From contig NZ_CP109596.1 of NCBI RefSeq assembly GCF_036327755.1, positions 6,696,001-6,760,000 of the forward strand: a stretch of DNA of 64,000 nt, read 5' to 3'. Shown piece by piece: positions 50,269 through 58,624 of the stretch. This DNA comes from Nocardia sp. NBC_01503 (lineage in GTDB: Bacteria; Actinomycetota; Actinomycetes; Mycobacteriales; Mycobacteriaceae). The position numbers were made by a program, and so were the translations under genes. Every line of letters starts with the position of its first letter. The first letter of the stretch is position 1. The notes beneath the pieces are model-generated. The model saw nothing but the letters and a program-made list of their open reading frames with translations, was not told where the DNA came from and searched no databases.

Positions 50269-51822
50269 ATGCCCGTTCCGGCAGCCGCAGTCTTCGAACG
50301 TCTGCGGACGTTCGCGGCAGTGGATACCACCGAGGATCGCGAAACCCGCGCGATCACCGAGGTGTTCACCGGCAGGACGCTCGGTTCGGTGCCGGTGGGC
50401 ACCGCCGCCGATGTCACCGCCGCCGTCACGAAAGCACGTGCCGCACAGACGGAATGGGCCGCCCGCCCCGTCAAGGAGCGAGCCGCGGTCTTCAACCGCT
50501 ACCGGGATCTCGTGGTGGAGAACCGCGAATACCTGATGGATGTGGTGCAGGCCGAGACCGGCAAGGCGCGCTGGGCCGCCCAGGAAGAGATCATGGGCCT
50601 GATGTTCGCGGCCCGTCACTTCGCCCGCGTCGCGCCGCGACTGCTGGCCGAACACAGTGTGCCCGGGGCGTTCCCGGTGCTGAACCGGACGTCGGTGCAT
50701 GCGGTGCCCAAGGGCGTTGTCGGCGTCATCGCGCCGTGGAATTATCCGATGCTGCTGTCCATCGGCGACTCCATCCCCGCACTGCTGGCGGGTAATGCCG
50801 TGGTGGTCAAGCCGGACAGCCAAACCCCGTACTCCTCGCTGGCCAATGCCGAACTGTTCGCCCGCGCCGGTCTGCCCCGCGATCTGTTCGCCGTGGTCAC
50901 CGGACCCGGTACGGTCGTCGGCACCGCCATCGTGGACGCCTGCGACTACCTCATGTTCACCGGCTCCTCAGACACCGGCCGCACCCTGGCCGAACAGTGC
51001 GGCCGCCGCCTGATCGGCTTCTCCGCCGAACTCGGTGGCAAGAACCCGATGATCGTCACCGCGGGCGCGGACCTCGACAAGGCCGCCAAAGCCGCTGTGC
51101 GCGCGTGCTTCTCCAACGCGGGCCAGCTCTGCATCTCCATCGAGCGCCTCTACGTCGAGCAGTCGGTGGCCGCCGAATTCACCGAAAAGTTCGTCACGGC
51201 GGTCAAGGCCGCGAAAGTCGGTGCGGCCTACGACTACTCGCAGGACATCGGCAGCCTGATCTCCGAAGCCCAACTCGAAACGGTCACCAAACACGTGGCC
51301 GACGCCGTCTCCAAGGGCGCGAAGGTGCTGGCGGGCGGCAACCCCCGCCCCGACCTCGGCCCCCTCTTCTTCGAACCCACGGTGCTGTCCGGCGTCACCG
51401 ACGCCATGGAATGCGGCCGCAACGAAACCTTCGGCCCCCTGGTCTCCATCTACCCGGTAGCCGATGTCGAAGAGGCCATCACCCGAGCCAACGACACCGA
51501 ATACGGCCTCAACGCCAGCGTCTGGGCAAGCAGCAAAGCCGAAGGCGAGCGCATCGCCTCCCGCCTACACGCGGGCACAGTGAATATCGACGAGGGCTAC
51601 GCCCCGGCCTGGGGCTCCACCGGCGCCCCCATGGGCGGTATGGGCATCTCCGGCGTAGGTCGCCGCCACGGCCCCGACGGCCTCCTCAAATTCACCGAAC
51701 CCCGAACCGTCGTGGTAACCCGCTTCCTCAACCTCGACCCTCCACCCCTGATCTCCCAGGACAAATGGCAGCCCTTCCTCATGGGCGTAGCCCGAGCCAT
51801 CAAGTACCTCCCGGGCCGCTGA
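50269..51822 (+). CDS. succinate-semialdehyde dehydrogenase-like aldehyde dehydrogenase (GabD2-like)
   Basis: This 517-residue protein starts behind AGGAGG. ALDH features are all present: GVVGVIAPWNYPMLLSIGDSIPAL, NAVVVKPDSQTP, the FTGSSDTGR NAD(P)-binding loop, the catalytic Glu in SAELGGKNPMIV, the nucleophile Cys in FSNAGQLCISIER, and NETFGPLVSI. Length and the C-terminal ISQDKWQPFL extension resemble actinobacterial GabD2. It oxidises an aldehyde, probably succinate semialdehyde, with NAD(P)+. It converges on a DUF779 gene, a family that elsewhere accompanies aldehyde dehydrogenases. Confidence 0.9.
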   Translation: MPVPAAAVFERLRTFAAVDTTEDRETRAITEVFTGRTLGSVPVGTAADVTAAVTKARAAQTEWAARPVKERAAVFNRYRDLVVENREYLMDVVQAETGKARWAAQEEIMGLMFAARHFARVAPRLLAEHSVPGAFPVLNRTSVHAVPKGVVGVIAPWNYPMLLSIGDSIPALLAGNAVVVKPDSQTPYSSLANAELFARAGLPRDLFAVVTGPGTVVGTAIVDACDYLMFTGSSDTGRTLAEQCGRRLIGFSAELGGKNPMIVTAGADLDKAAKAAVRACFSNAGQLCISIERLYVEQSVAAEFTEKFVTAVKAAKVGAAYDYSQDIGSLISEAQLETVTKHVADAVSKGAKVLAGGNPRPDLGPLFFEPTVLSGVTDAMECGRNETFGPLVSIYPVADVEEAITRANDTEYGLNASVWASSKAEGERIASRLHAGTVNIDEGYAPAWGSTGAPMGGMGISGVGRRHGPDGLLKFTEPRTVVVTRFLNLDPPPLISQDKWQPFLMGVARAIKYLPGR

Positions 51823-51898
51823 ACCAACGTGCATACAGGTGATGTACCCGAGCCTCCGTAGCCGAGAACGCCTCGGGCACATCACGAGTGGGTTGGGC

Positions 51899-51936
51899 GG
51901 TGGCGCGGCCGGCCCGGAGAAACCGGCCGCGCCGCC
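51899..51936. terminator. hairpin terminator between dehydrogenase and DUF779 genes
   Basis: Arms 51899-51912 and 51923-51936 pair over 14 positions with one G-T pair (core GGCGCGGCCGG/CCGGCCGCGCC) around a 10-nt loop, directly before the convergent DUF779 stop. Confidence 0.8.
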
Positions 51937-51938
51937 TG

Positions 51939-52346
51939 TCATCCGGTCAGGTCGATGCCGCGGGGCGGGGCGGGAGCCGCTTCCAGCACTGCCGCTTCGG
52001 CATCTGTGAACAACCGGGACCGGATGACGAATCGGACCCCCTCGGGGACTTCCAGGGAGAACCCGGCGCTGCGGCCGGGGGTGACGTCGACGGTGAGATG
52101 GGTGTGGCGCCAGTGTTCGTACTGGTCGGCGGTCAACCAGAACGGGGTGTCGGGGAAGACGCGGCCGAGTAGGACGTCGGCCGCGGCGACTCGGAAGTCG
52201 CCCAGCGGGTAGCACATTGGCGAACTGCCGTCATCGCAGCTGCCGGACTGGTGGAACATGACCGGACCGTGGTGGGAGATGAGGCCTTGCAGCACATCGG
52301 CCGCGGCGTCGGTAATGGCCACTCTGGTAACGGAACCCGTCTTCAT
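51939..52346 (-). CDS. DUF779 family protein
   Basis: The ATG at 52344-52346 has a CAGGAG ribosome-binding site and gives 135 residues. DUF779 features are VMFHQSGSCDDGSSPMCYPLGDF, with two conserved Cys, and FWLTADQYEHWRHTHLTVDVTPGR. The Cys and His residues could hold a metal. The family is found next to aldehyde or alcohol dehydrogenases in many bacteria, though its role is not known. Here the dehydrogenase is convergent rather than upstream. Confidence 0.88.
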   Translation of the reverse strand: MKTGSVTRVAITDAAADVLQGLISHHGPVMFHQSGSCDDGSSPMCYPLGDFRVAAADVLLGRVFPDTPFWLTADQYEHWRHTHLTVDVTPGRSAGFSLEVPEGVRFVIRSRLFTDAEAAVLEAAPAPPRGIDLTG

Positions 52347-52374
52347 GGTCGCGGCTCCTGATCGCAGATATGCG

Positions 52375-52388
52375 GTGACCGGGGTCAC
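52375..52388. promoter_or_regulatory. palindrome upstream of the DUF779 gene
   Basis: GTGACC-GG-GGTCAC is a perfect 6-bp-arm repeat 29 bp ahead of the DUF779 ATG. It is a candidate site for the nearby GAF-domain regulator. The gap 52347-52534 shows no gene. Confidence 0.4.
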
Positions 52389-52534
52389 TATGAACCCGTG
52401 GGGTTGGCAGAGGGTTGGCGCGCGGTTGGTGAAAAGTAGGCTGTTCAGTGCAACCCGCGCACAACGATGCTCCAACCGGCGGGCGGTTGTCTCAGATCGC
52501 CGAGGTGACCGGGAACCCGCTCACCATCGACCAA

Positions 52535-53770
52535 CTACGCGCGTAATGCGGTGTGCAACCGAGCCGCCACCAGCGCACGACGACTGTCGCCGGGGGCGAG
52601 CAAACGCAGTGCGTGCTCGTGGATTTCGATATCGTCCGGACAACGCTGCCCGAATCGCAAGGCGTGCTCGGGATTTCGATCCGCGAGTACCGCGGTGCGC
52701 AGTCCGACGTCGAGATGTTCACGCCACTGCACAATGCCGGGGATATCCGAATCCGGTAGTAGCGGACCGCGATACAGCCGCACGGCGGTGGCCAGATCGC
52801 CCGCTTCGAGCGCGGCGAGCAGTTCGGTCGCGTCGCAGGCCACCGGATCGGTGAGCATATAGCGGCGGTCCGCGATCCGACCGTCGGTGGCGCGGCGCAG
52901 CCGCGAGACATCGGCCTTGAGGGTGCTCGGGGACACCGACCGGTCACCGTAGACCGCGGCGTGCAGACGCTCCGGCGTGAAGCCCTCCGGCTCCAGGGCG
53001 AGCAGGGTGAGAATCTCCACCTGACGCGGGCGCATGGCAATCTGCCGACCCTGCTTGAACAGGCGTGGCACGCCCAGGCATTCGAGGCGGGTGCGTGCGA
53101 CCGGCCTGGATTGCTCCGTATGCAAACGTGATTCGATGGCCGTGACCAAGGCGCGCACCGTGCTGAGGATCATCGGATGCGAGCGATCCCAGTAGGTCGA
53201 CAGATCCAGCACGCCCAGCTGCCGACCGTCGGCGGCGCGAATCGGGGCGCAATAGCAGACCCACCCGTGCAGGGCCTCCACCAAATGCTCTGCGGCCCAC
53301 ACCGAACTGGGCCGACCGGTGTGCAGGCTGAGCGCGACGCCGCTGGTTCCCATATACGGCTCGTCCCAGCAACCACCCGGCGCCAGGTTCACCGTCTCGG
53401 CCCGCCGCCGAACCGACCGATCGCCACAGCTGAACAGCACGGTCCCTTCGTCATCGGTGACGACCGCGATCATCCCCGCGTCCTCGGCAATGGCCCGAAT
53501 CTCCCCGGCCAATTCGGTGACCGGTGTCCGCAACGGCGAATCCGCCCAGCGCGCACCCAATTCGTCGCGATCGGTGGCGGGTGCGACCGCGCGCGCCGGA
53601 TCCACCGTGCGCAACGAACGCTCCCACGACTCGACGACCTCTTCCCGAAGCGTCGGGACCGGAACATTCGGAGTCACGATCGCCGGTAACTGTCGCGTGC
53701 CCGCGGCCCAGCGCGCCCACACCTTCTCCAACTCCGCGCGCTGCTGTGATAGGGCGGGCAGGTGTGTCAT
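52535..53770 (-). CDS. GAF-domain transcriptional regulator with C-terminal winged helix
   Basis: The ATG at 53768-53770 has a GAGGAG ribosome-binding site and gives 411 residues. The N-terminal half resembles AcoR-type sensors: LREEVVESWERSL, then a GAF domain (about 75-225) with MIAVVTDDEGTVLFSCGD, GGCWDEPYMGTSGVALSLHTGRP and DGRQLGVLDLSTYWDRSHP. The sigma-54 ATPase of AcoR is missing. The C-terminus instead has a winged-helix-like segment (MRPRQVEILTLLALEPEGFTPERLHAAVYGDRSVSPSTLKADVSRLRR). Such regulators activate alcohol or aldehyde oxidation genes in actinobacteria, which fits the adjacent genes. Confidence 0.85.
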   Translation of the reverse strand: MTHLPALSQQRAELEKVWARWAAGTRQLPAIVTPNVPVPTLREEVVESWERSLRTVDPARAVAPATDRDELGARWADSPLRTPVTELAGEIRAIAEDAGMIAVVTDDEGTVLFSCGDRSVRRRAETVNLAPGGCWDEPYMGTSGVALSLHTGRPSSVWAAEHLVEALHGWVCYCAPIRAADGRQLGVLDLSTYWDRSHPMILSTVRALVTAIESRLHTEQSRPVARTRLECLGVPRLFKQGRQIAMRPRQVEILTLLALEPEGFTPERLHAAVYGDRSVSPSTLKADVSRLRRATDGRIADRRYMLTDPVACDATELLAALEAGDLATAVRLYRGPLLPDSDIPGIVQWREHLDVGLRTAVLADRNPEHALRFGQRCPDDIEIHEHALRLLAPGDSRRALVAARLHTALRA

Positions 53771-53953
53771 CGCGCAAACTCCTCGCGGGGCGACTCGGAA
53801 ATGCGATACCCCATGATGGCGCGCGGACTCGCCACGTGTACCCCATTCGGTGGAGTCCACGCGGTAATTCGATCCGACCGCCTTCGCAGGCTTCGCGAAC
53901 GGCCGGATCTCGGTGCTTGCGATCTCGTCGGATTCGATTGGTAGGCAGCAGGT

Positions 53954-54037
53954 ATGGCGTACCCATTTCGCATCGGTGTGAACATGATTGCTCCCGCTTC
54001 GCGGGCGGCGTGGATCGAGAAGTGCCGTCGCGCCTGA
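53954..54037 (+). pseudogene. remnant start of an F420-type luciferase-like monooxygenase
   Basis: A 27-codon frame with an upstream purine-rich AGCAGG encodes MAYPFRIGVNMIAPASRAAW followed by IEKCRRA and a stop. This closely resembles the first residues of LLM-class F420-dependent oxidoreductases, which continue with an E-D/E-L-G-Y barrel segment. Reading past a single T would restore E-D, but the frame then diverges and no barrel follows. It looks like a decayed gene start. The rest of 53771-54180 shows no other gene. Confidence 0.5.
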
Positions 54038-54180
54038 AGATCGCTCGGCCGCAACCGAAATGCCCGCCGCGCGACTGCCGTCATCGCACTGCCGCACGGC
54101 GAGTAATCCCGTATCGCGTTTGAGCCCGCTCAGTCGAGGCATTACGTCCGCAAGAGGACGGACTCGACGAGGAGGTACAG

Positions 54181-54759
54181 ATGTCGGGTGCAATGACAAC
54201 CGTGGTCATCATCATTCTGGTGATCGCCGCGGTGGTGGTGATCGCGTTGGCGTTGCTGCCGCGCATGCGCAGTCGAAAGCTGCGTGAACGGTTCGGACCG
54301 GAGTACGACCGCACCCTCGAGCAGGCGGACAGCCGGCGCGAGGCCGAACGCGAACTCACCGAACGGGAGAAGCGGCACAGCCAATTGCGGCTGCGCGAAC
54401 TCGGCGACGACGAGAAGCGCCGCTACACCATGCAGTGGGCGCATGTGCAGGAGCAGTTCATCGACGATCCGGCACGCGCGCTGGACAATGCCGACCGACT
54501 GCTGACGCTGGCCATGGCCGATCGCGGCTATCCGACCGAGGGCTACGACCAGCAGGTCGCCGATCTCTCGGTCGAGCACGCACGGCCGCTGGCGGAGTAT
54601 CGGCGCGCACATGAGATCGCCGGACGAGCCGGGCGCGGTGAGGTTTCCACCGAGGATATGCGCGCCGCCATCGTCGACTACCGCCAACTGTTCGCGGACC
54701 TGGTGGGCGTCAATGGCGACACCACCCGCGACGGCCGCCACGCGACAACCGAGAAGTGA
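54181..54759 (+). CDS. hypothetical single-pass membrane protein
   Basis: This 192-residue protein starts behind GAGGAGG. One N-terminal transmembrane helix (about residues 5-27, TTVVIIILVIAAVVVIALALL) is followed by a basic region and a highly charged helical cytoplasmic part: FGPEYDRTLEQADSRREAERELTEREKRH as coiled-coil-like, then MQWAHVQEQFIDDPARALDNADRLL and MADRGYPTEGYDQQVADLSVEH. The family is widespread in actinobacteria and of unknown function. Its C-terminal half is similar to the next gene's product, 9 bp downstream. Confidence 0.8.
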   Translation: MSGAMTTVVIIILVIAAVVVIALALLPRMRSRKLRERFGPEYDRTLEQADSRREAERELTEREKRHSQLRLRELGDDEKRRYTMQWAHVQEQFIDDPARALDNADRLLTLAMADRGYPTEGYDQQVADLSVEHARPLAEYRRAHEIAGRAGRGEVSTEDMRAAIVDYRQLFADLVGVNGDTTRDGRHATTEK

Positions 54760-54768
54760 GGAACAACC

Positions 54769-55512
54769 ATGAGTATCGAATCAGAGCAGGCGAAACAGCT
54801 TGCCGCCGAGGAGAATACGGTGACCGGCGGCGATGTCCGGTCCGCCGGGCCCGATGACCGGCCCATCGCCGAACGCACCAGTGGCCGCGCCGCCGACACC
54901 GGCGGGCGCACCGCGACCGCAGGCCACGACGGGGCGGAGAACCTGAGCCCCGACGCCCACGGTGAAGCCTCAGGGCGCGAAACGCAGCGCTCGGATCGCG
55001 AGCGCCACGAGGATCCGACCGGGGCAACACATTCGGGCCAGGACCCGGCTCTGGGCCAGACCCGCCATTCGGGCCAGTCCCCGGAATTCAGCCAGCAGGG
55101 CCAGGGATTCGGACAAGCGCCGCACGCCGGTCAGCGGTCCCAGATCGACGATCCCCGCCAGCCCGGTCAGATCCGGAACCCCGGTCAGTCACCGCGCTTC
55201 GACGAGGCGCGGGGACAGCACGGGCAGCGAACCCCCGCCACCGACCCGACGCAGTTGCGCGGGCAGTGGCGTGAGGTGCAGGGCATGTTCGTCGATGATC
55301 CGAAGGATGCGGTGACTCGGGCCGATCAATTGGTCTCCGGGACCATTCAGGCGCTGGCCGATGATTTCGCGCAGCGCCGTCAGCAGTTGGAGCAGCGCTG
55401 GCAGCATGGAAACGGCTCGGACACCGAGGAGTTGCGGCAGGCACTGCGCGGATACCGTGAGCTGTTCGATCAGCTCATGACGGCATCGGCGGGCGGGGCG
55501 ACGAACATATAG
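54769..55512 (+). CDS. hypothetical protein paralogous to its neighbour
   Basis: This 247-residue protein starts behind a GAGG. The first 165 residues are disordered and polar. From about residue 85 to 155 they carry many spaced GQ units (SGQDPALGQTRHSGQ, FGQAPHAGQ and similar). The last 80 residues, from RGQWREVQGMFVDDPKDAVTRADQLV to LRGYRELFDQLM, match the QW-x-x-VQ-x-x-F-DDP and YR-x-LF elements of the upstream protein. It has no membrane helix. The pair probably acts together. Its 3' end overlaps the convergent SnoaL-like gene by 43 nt. Confidence 0.75.
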   Translation: MSIESEQAKQLAAEENTVTGGDVRSAGPDDRPIAERTSGRAADTGGRTATAGHDGAENLSPDAHGEASGRETQRSDRERHEDPTGATHSGQDPALGQTRHSGQSPEFSQQGQGFGQAPHAGQRSQIDDPRQPGQIRNPGQSPRFDEARGQHGQRTPATDPTQLRGQWREVQGMFVDDPKDAVTRADQLVSGTIQALADDFAQRRQQLEQRWQHGNGSDTEELRQALRGYRELFDQLMTASAGGATNI

Positions 55513-55919
55513 GACTTCTCCTCGATCCGCTGGCGGATCCGCCACGCACCGTCCACCCGGACGAAGCTGTCGTGGTACCAGAGCCCGCACAGCATCAACC
55601 GCTGATGACCGTCCGCACCAGCCACCACCATCGGGTTGTGGCACATGGTGCGGGCGGTCGCGTGATCGCCCTCCACCCGAATCGCGGAGTTCGCGACCAT
55701 ATGCTGGAACGCCGAGAAATTGGGCATGACGGAGGCCAGGAACGCCTTGGTGGAGGCCAGATCACCGGCCGGACCGCCCATGGCCGTGTAGTCGATATGG
55801 GCGTCGGCGGTGAAGAGTTCGTCGAGCAGCTCCCACTGGTGGGTGTCCACGGCGTGCGAGTACCGGACCATCAGGTCCTCGATCTCCATCCGGTCCGAAA
55901 TCTCCTGCAGGGACAGCAT
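55470..55919 (-). CDS. SnoaL-like (NTF2-fold) protein
   Basis: The ATG at 55917-55919 has a GGAGG ribosome-binding site and gives 149 residues. The pattern SDRMEIEDLMVRYSHAVDTHQWELLDELFTADAHIDY is typical of SnoaL_4 domains, and the late GLWYHDSFVRVDGAWRI strand-turn-strand matches too. The Tyr/His/Asp residues in the N-terminal helices line the pocket in related dehydratases or isomerases. Enzymatic activity is likely but the substrate is unknown. It precedes nothing on its strand for over 100 bp. Confidence 0.85.
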   Translation of the reverse strand: MLSLQEISDRMEIEDLMVRYSHAVDTHQWELLDELFTADAHIDYTAMGGPAGDLASTKAFLASVMPNFSAFQHMVANSAIRVEGDHATARTMCHNPMVVAGADGHQRLMLCGLWYHDSFVRVDGAWRIRQRIEEKSYMFVAPPADAVMS

Positions 55920-56058
55920 GCGCGCGCCTCCGGGGTTGTGCCGATACGGCTGTGGGTCGGTGCCCGAGCGTACGGCGCACCGGCGGCTGATCTTGTGTTT
56001 TCGAAAGATACGGGGGTGCAATCGATCTCGTCCAGACCGGTCCGCAATATTCACCCGG

Positions 56059-57270
56059 TTATGCGCGAGCGGCATAACTCTTGGCGGCGACCGTCCGGGC
56101 GACCTGCTGCGGAGTCCCGCCCATGAGTCCGCGCCAGGGCAGGTAGGGGAGCAGCCGAACGTTCAGATTGCGCACCCGGATCATGGCCTTGCTCCCGGGC
56201 GCGTACCACCGACCCACACCTTCGGCGAACTTCTGGCAGGCATCGACCATCGGACGCATCTCCCGCTCGTAGCGCGCGAACGCGACCCGGTAATCGCCTG
56301 CGGCAGCGGCCAATTCACCCGCGAGCAGATAGGCGCCGACCAGCGAGAGATCCGCACCCTGCCCGGAGAGCGGTGAGGCGCAATACCCGGCGTCCCCGAC
56401 CAGCGATACCCGCCCCTTCGACCAGGTCTCCATCGTGATCTGCGCCATGGCATCGAAGTAGAAGTCCTGTGCCGCAGACAGTTCCGCGAGCAGGCGCGGC
56501 ACCTCCCAACCCTGACCGGCGAACGTGTCGGTGAGAATCCGGCGCTGCGCGTCGATATCGCGATAGTCGTAGTCCAGCTGTTCCGAGGCCCACGCGAAAA
56601 TCGCCTTGGCTTCGGTGTTCTCGCGAGCGCTGTAGCTGCCCGCGATCTTGCCGGGGGTGTTGTAGTCCAGCTCCCAGCGATCCAGCTTCAGCAGGTTGGG
56701 CATGGTGAAGATCGAGATGTAGTAGCCCATATGCCGGACGAATTCCGACTCCGGGCCGAAAACCAGTGCGCGCGTGTGGGAGTGGACGCCATCGGCGCCG
56801 ATCACCAGATCGAAGGTGCGGGCGGGGGAGTGTTCGAACCGCACCCGCACGCCGTCCTCGGTTTCGGTGAGCGCGGCGATGGAGTCACCGAACAGGTACT
56901 CGACATCCTCGCGGGTGGCCTCGTAGAGCACCCGGGACAGATCCCCGCGCGCGATCTCGGCATCACCGTTGGCCCCGACGCCATTGAAGACCTCACTGCT
57001 GATGCTGGCCTTGACGGTGCCGTCGGCAGCCACGTACGAGGTCCCACGCTTACCCGTCTGGAGTTCGTGCACCCGCTCGAGCAGGCCCATCCGGCGCAGT
57101 ACATCGGTGGCGGTGCCGAGCACATCGATGGCCTGGCCCCCCTCGCGCAGGGCCGGAGCCTTCTCGACGATGGTCGGGTTGAAGCCATAGCGCTTGAGCC
57201 AGAAGGCGAGGGCGGGACCCGCGATGCTGGCACCGGAGATCAGGACATTGCGGTTGGCGATCTGCTGCAT
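56059..57270 (-). CDS. FAD-dependent monooxygenase
   Basis: The ATG at 57268-57270 gives 403 residues; an upstream TTG is less likely. The FAD-binding N-terminus is NVLISGASIAGPALAFWLKRYGF (GxGxxG variant G-x-S-x-A-G). The DG motif is LVIGADGVHSHTR, and the second FAD motif is VSLVGDAGYCASPLSGQGADLSLVGAYLLAGEL. This is the group A aromatic hydroxylase/TetX-like fold, which oxidises aromatic or polyketide compounds with NAD(P)H. It is divergent from a TetR gene, its likely repressor. Confidence 0.9.
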   Translation of the reverse strand: MQQIANRNVLISGASIAGPALAFWLKRYGFNPTIVEKAPALREGGQAIDVLGTATDVLRRMGLLERVHELQTGKRGTSYVAADGTVKASISSEVFNGVGANGDAEIARGDLSRVLYEATREDVEYLFGDSIAALTETEDGVRVRFEHSPARTFDLVIGADGVHSHTRALVFGPESEFVRHMGYYISIFTMPNLLKLDRWELDYNTPGKIAGSYSARENTEAKAIFAWASEQLDYDYRDIDAQRRILTDTFAGQGWEVPRLLAELSAAQDFYFDAMAQITMETWSKGRVSLVGDAGYCASPLSGQGADLSLVGAYLLAGELAAAAGDYRVAFARYEREMRPMVDACQKFAEGVGRWYAPGSKAMIRVRNLNVRLLPYLPWRGLMGGTPQQVARTVAAKSYAARA

Positions 57271-57292
57271 GACCAAAACTGTACAAATGTCT

Positions 57293-57336
57293 TAGGCGTT
57301 TGCGCAATACCTTTGTTTCAGGCATTTGCACTATGC
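57293..57336. promoter_or_regulatory. imperfect direct repeats between monooxygenase and TetR gene
   Basis: Two 18-bp units, TAGGCGTTTGCGCAATAC (57293-57310) and CAGGCATTTGCACTATGC (57319-57336), agree at 13 positions and are offset by 26 bp. They fill the 74-bp divergent gap and may be TetR half-operators. The second one runs into the TetR start region. Confidence 0.4.
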
Positions 57337-57344
57337 TGCTCGGC

Positions 57345-57923
57345 ATGGGAAATCGCGAGGATCTGCTGGCCGGCGCACGCACCTGCCTGTTCGAGAAGGG
57401 CTTCGCCCGCACCACGGTGCGCGATATCGCCACCGCCTCCGGCGTGAGCATGGCCGCCATCGGTTACCACTTCGGCTCCAAGGAGGCCCTGCTCACCGCG
57501 GCCCTCACCGCGGCCACCCAGGAATGGGGCACCGAGCTGGCGCGCGCACTGACCGCCACGGACGCCACCGAACCCGATGCCCTGCGCCGCTTCGCCGCGC
57601 GCTGGGACACCGTGCGCGAATCCATCACCGCACACCGGGGCGTCTGGTCCGCCACCCTGGACGCGCTGTCCCACACCGAATCCCGTGAACAACTGGCCGC
57701 CACCACGCCCGAGGCGCAAAGGGGTCTGGCCGGTCTCTTCGAGGGTATGGAGGACTCCGATCCCGAGGCGAGTCGCAGGGTCGGCACGTTCTATCAGGCA
57801 CTCCTGATCGGTGTCGCCGCCCAACTGCTCATCGACCCCGAAACCGCGCCCACCGGAACCGATCTCGCCGAAGCCCTGCACCGGATCACCGCCCCGGCCG
57901 GGCAGACGGCCACCGCCGGATAG
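57345..57923 (+). CDS. TetR family regulator
   Basis: The ATG at 57345 gives 192 residues. An ATG at 57333 (adding MLLG) is possible. The HTH region is LFEKGFARTTVRDIATASGVSMAAIGYHFGSKEALL (key part VRDIATASGVSMAAIGYHF) at about residues 13-48. The C-terminal ligand domain (about 70-185) includes FEGMEDSDPEASRRVGTFYQALLIG. It is divergent from the FAD monooxygenase and probably represses it until a substrate-like ligand binds. Confidence 0.88.
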   Translation: MGNREDLLAGARTCLFEKGFARTTVRDIATASGVSMAAIGYHFGSKEALLTAALTAATQEWGTELARALTATDATEPDALRRFAARWDTVRESITAHRGVWSATLDALSHTESREQLAATTPEAQRGLAGLFEGMEDSDPEASRRVGTFYQALLIGVAAQLLIDPETAPTGTDLAEALHRITAPAGQTATAG

Positions 57924-57967
57924 CGCGGCGCCGGGCCGAGTGCCCGACTTTGCGGCATTGTGGTGCC

Positions 57968-58624
57968 GTGCCCACCATCACCCTGGAAAAGGTCAGCGCA
58001 GGCTACGGATCGACACCGCTGCTGGTCGAGGTGAGCGCGACCTTCCCCGACGGTCGCTGCGCCGCGGTGATCGGTCCCAGCGGCGCGGGCAAGACCACTC
58101 TGCTGCGCCTGCTGAACCGCTTCGCCGACCCCGGCGCAGGCCGCATCCTCATGGACGGCACACCCATCACTGATCTGCCGGTGCTACCGCTGCGCCGCCA
58201 GGTCGGGCTGGTAGCACAGAAACCGGTGCTGCTCACCGATACCGTCGCGGACGAGGTGCGGGTGGGTCGCCCGGTCTCCGCCGAGCGGGTCAACGAACTC
58301 CTCACCCGCGCCGGATTACCCCCGGACTTCGCCGATCGGCGCTGTGCGGAGCTGTCCGGCGGTGAGGCACAGCGGGTTTGCCTGGCCCGAGCGCTCGCGG
58401 TGGAGCCCGAGGTGCTGCTCCTGGACGAACCGACCTCCGCCCTGGACGACACCGCCGCGGCGCACATCGGAGATCTCATTCGCAAGCACACCGCCGCGGG
58501 CGGCAGCGTCGTATTGGTAAGCCACGACACCACATTCGTCGCCGGAGTGGCCGACGACATCTGGTATCTGGAGCGCGGCAAGCTGTCCCGCCTCGCCGCC
58601 GAGGGGGAGGTGGACCGGTCGTGA
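57968..58624 (+). CDS. fetA: ABC transporter ATP-binding protein, FetA-like
   Basis: GTG 57968 gives 218 residues. The nucleotide-binding domain has Walker A GPSGAGKTT, Q-loop VAQKPVLL, signature LSGGEAQRVCLARALA, Walker B VLLLDEPTSALDD and H-loop VSHD. The short length and direct GTGA overlap with a FetB-family permease identify it as the FetA (YbbL) partner. E. coli FetAB is linked to iron export and resistance to peroxide stress. Substrate specificity here is inferred by homology. Confidence 0.88.
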   Translation: MPTITLEKVSAGYGSTPLLVEVSATFPDGRCAAVIGPSGAGKTTLLRLLNRFADPGAGRILMDGTPITDLPVLPLRRQVGLVAQKPVLLTDTVADEVRVGRPVSAERVNELLTRAGLPPDFADRRCAELSGGEAQRVCLARALAVEPEVLLLDEPTSALDDTAAAHIGDLIRKHTAAGGSVVLVSHDTTFVAGVADDIWYLERGKLSRLAAEGEVDRS

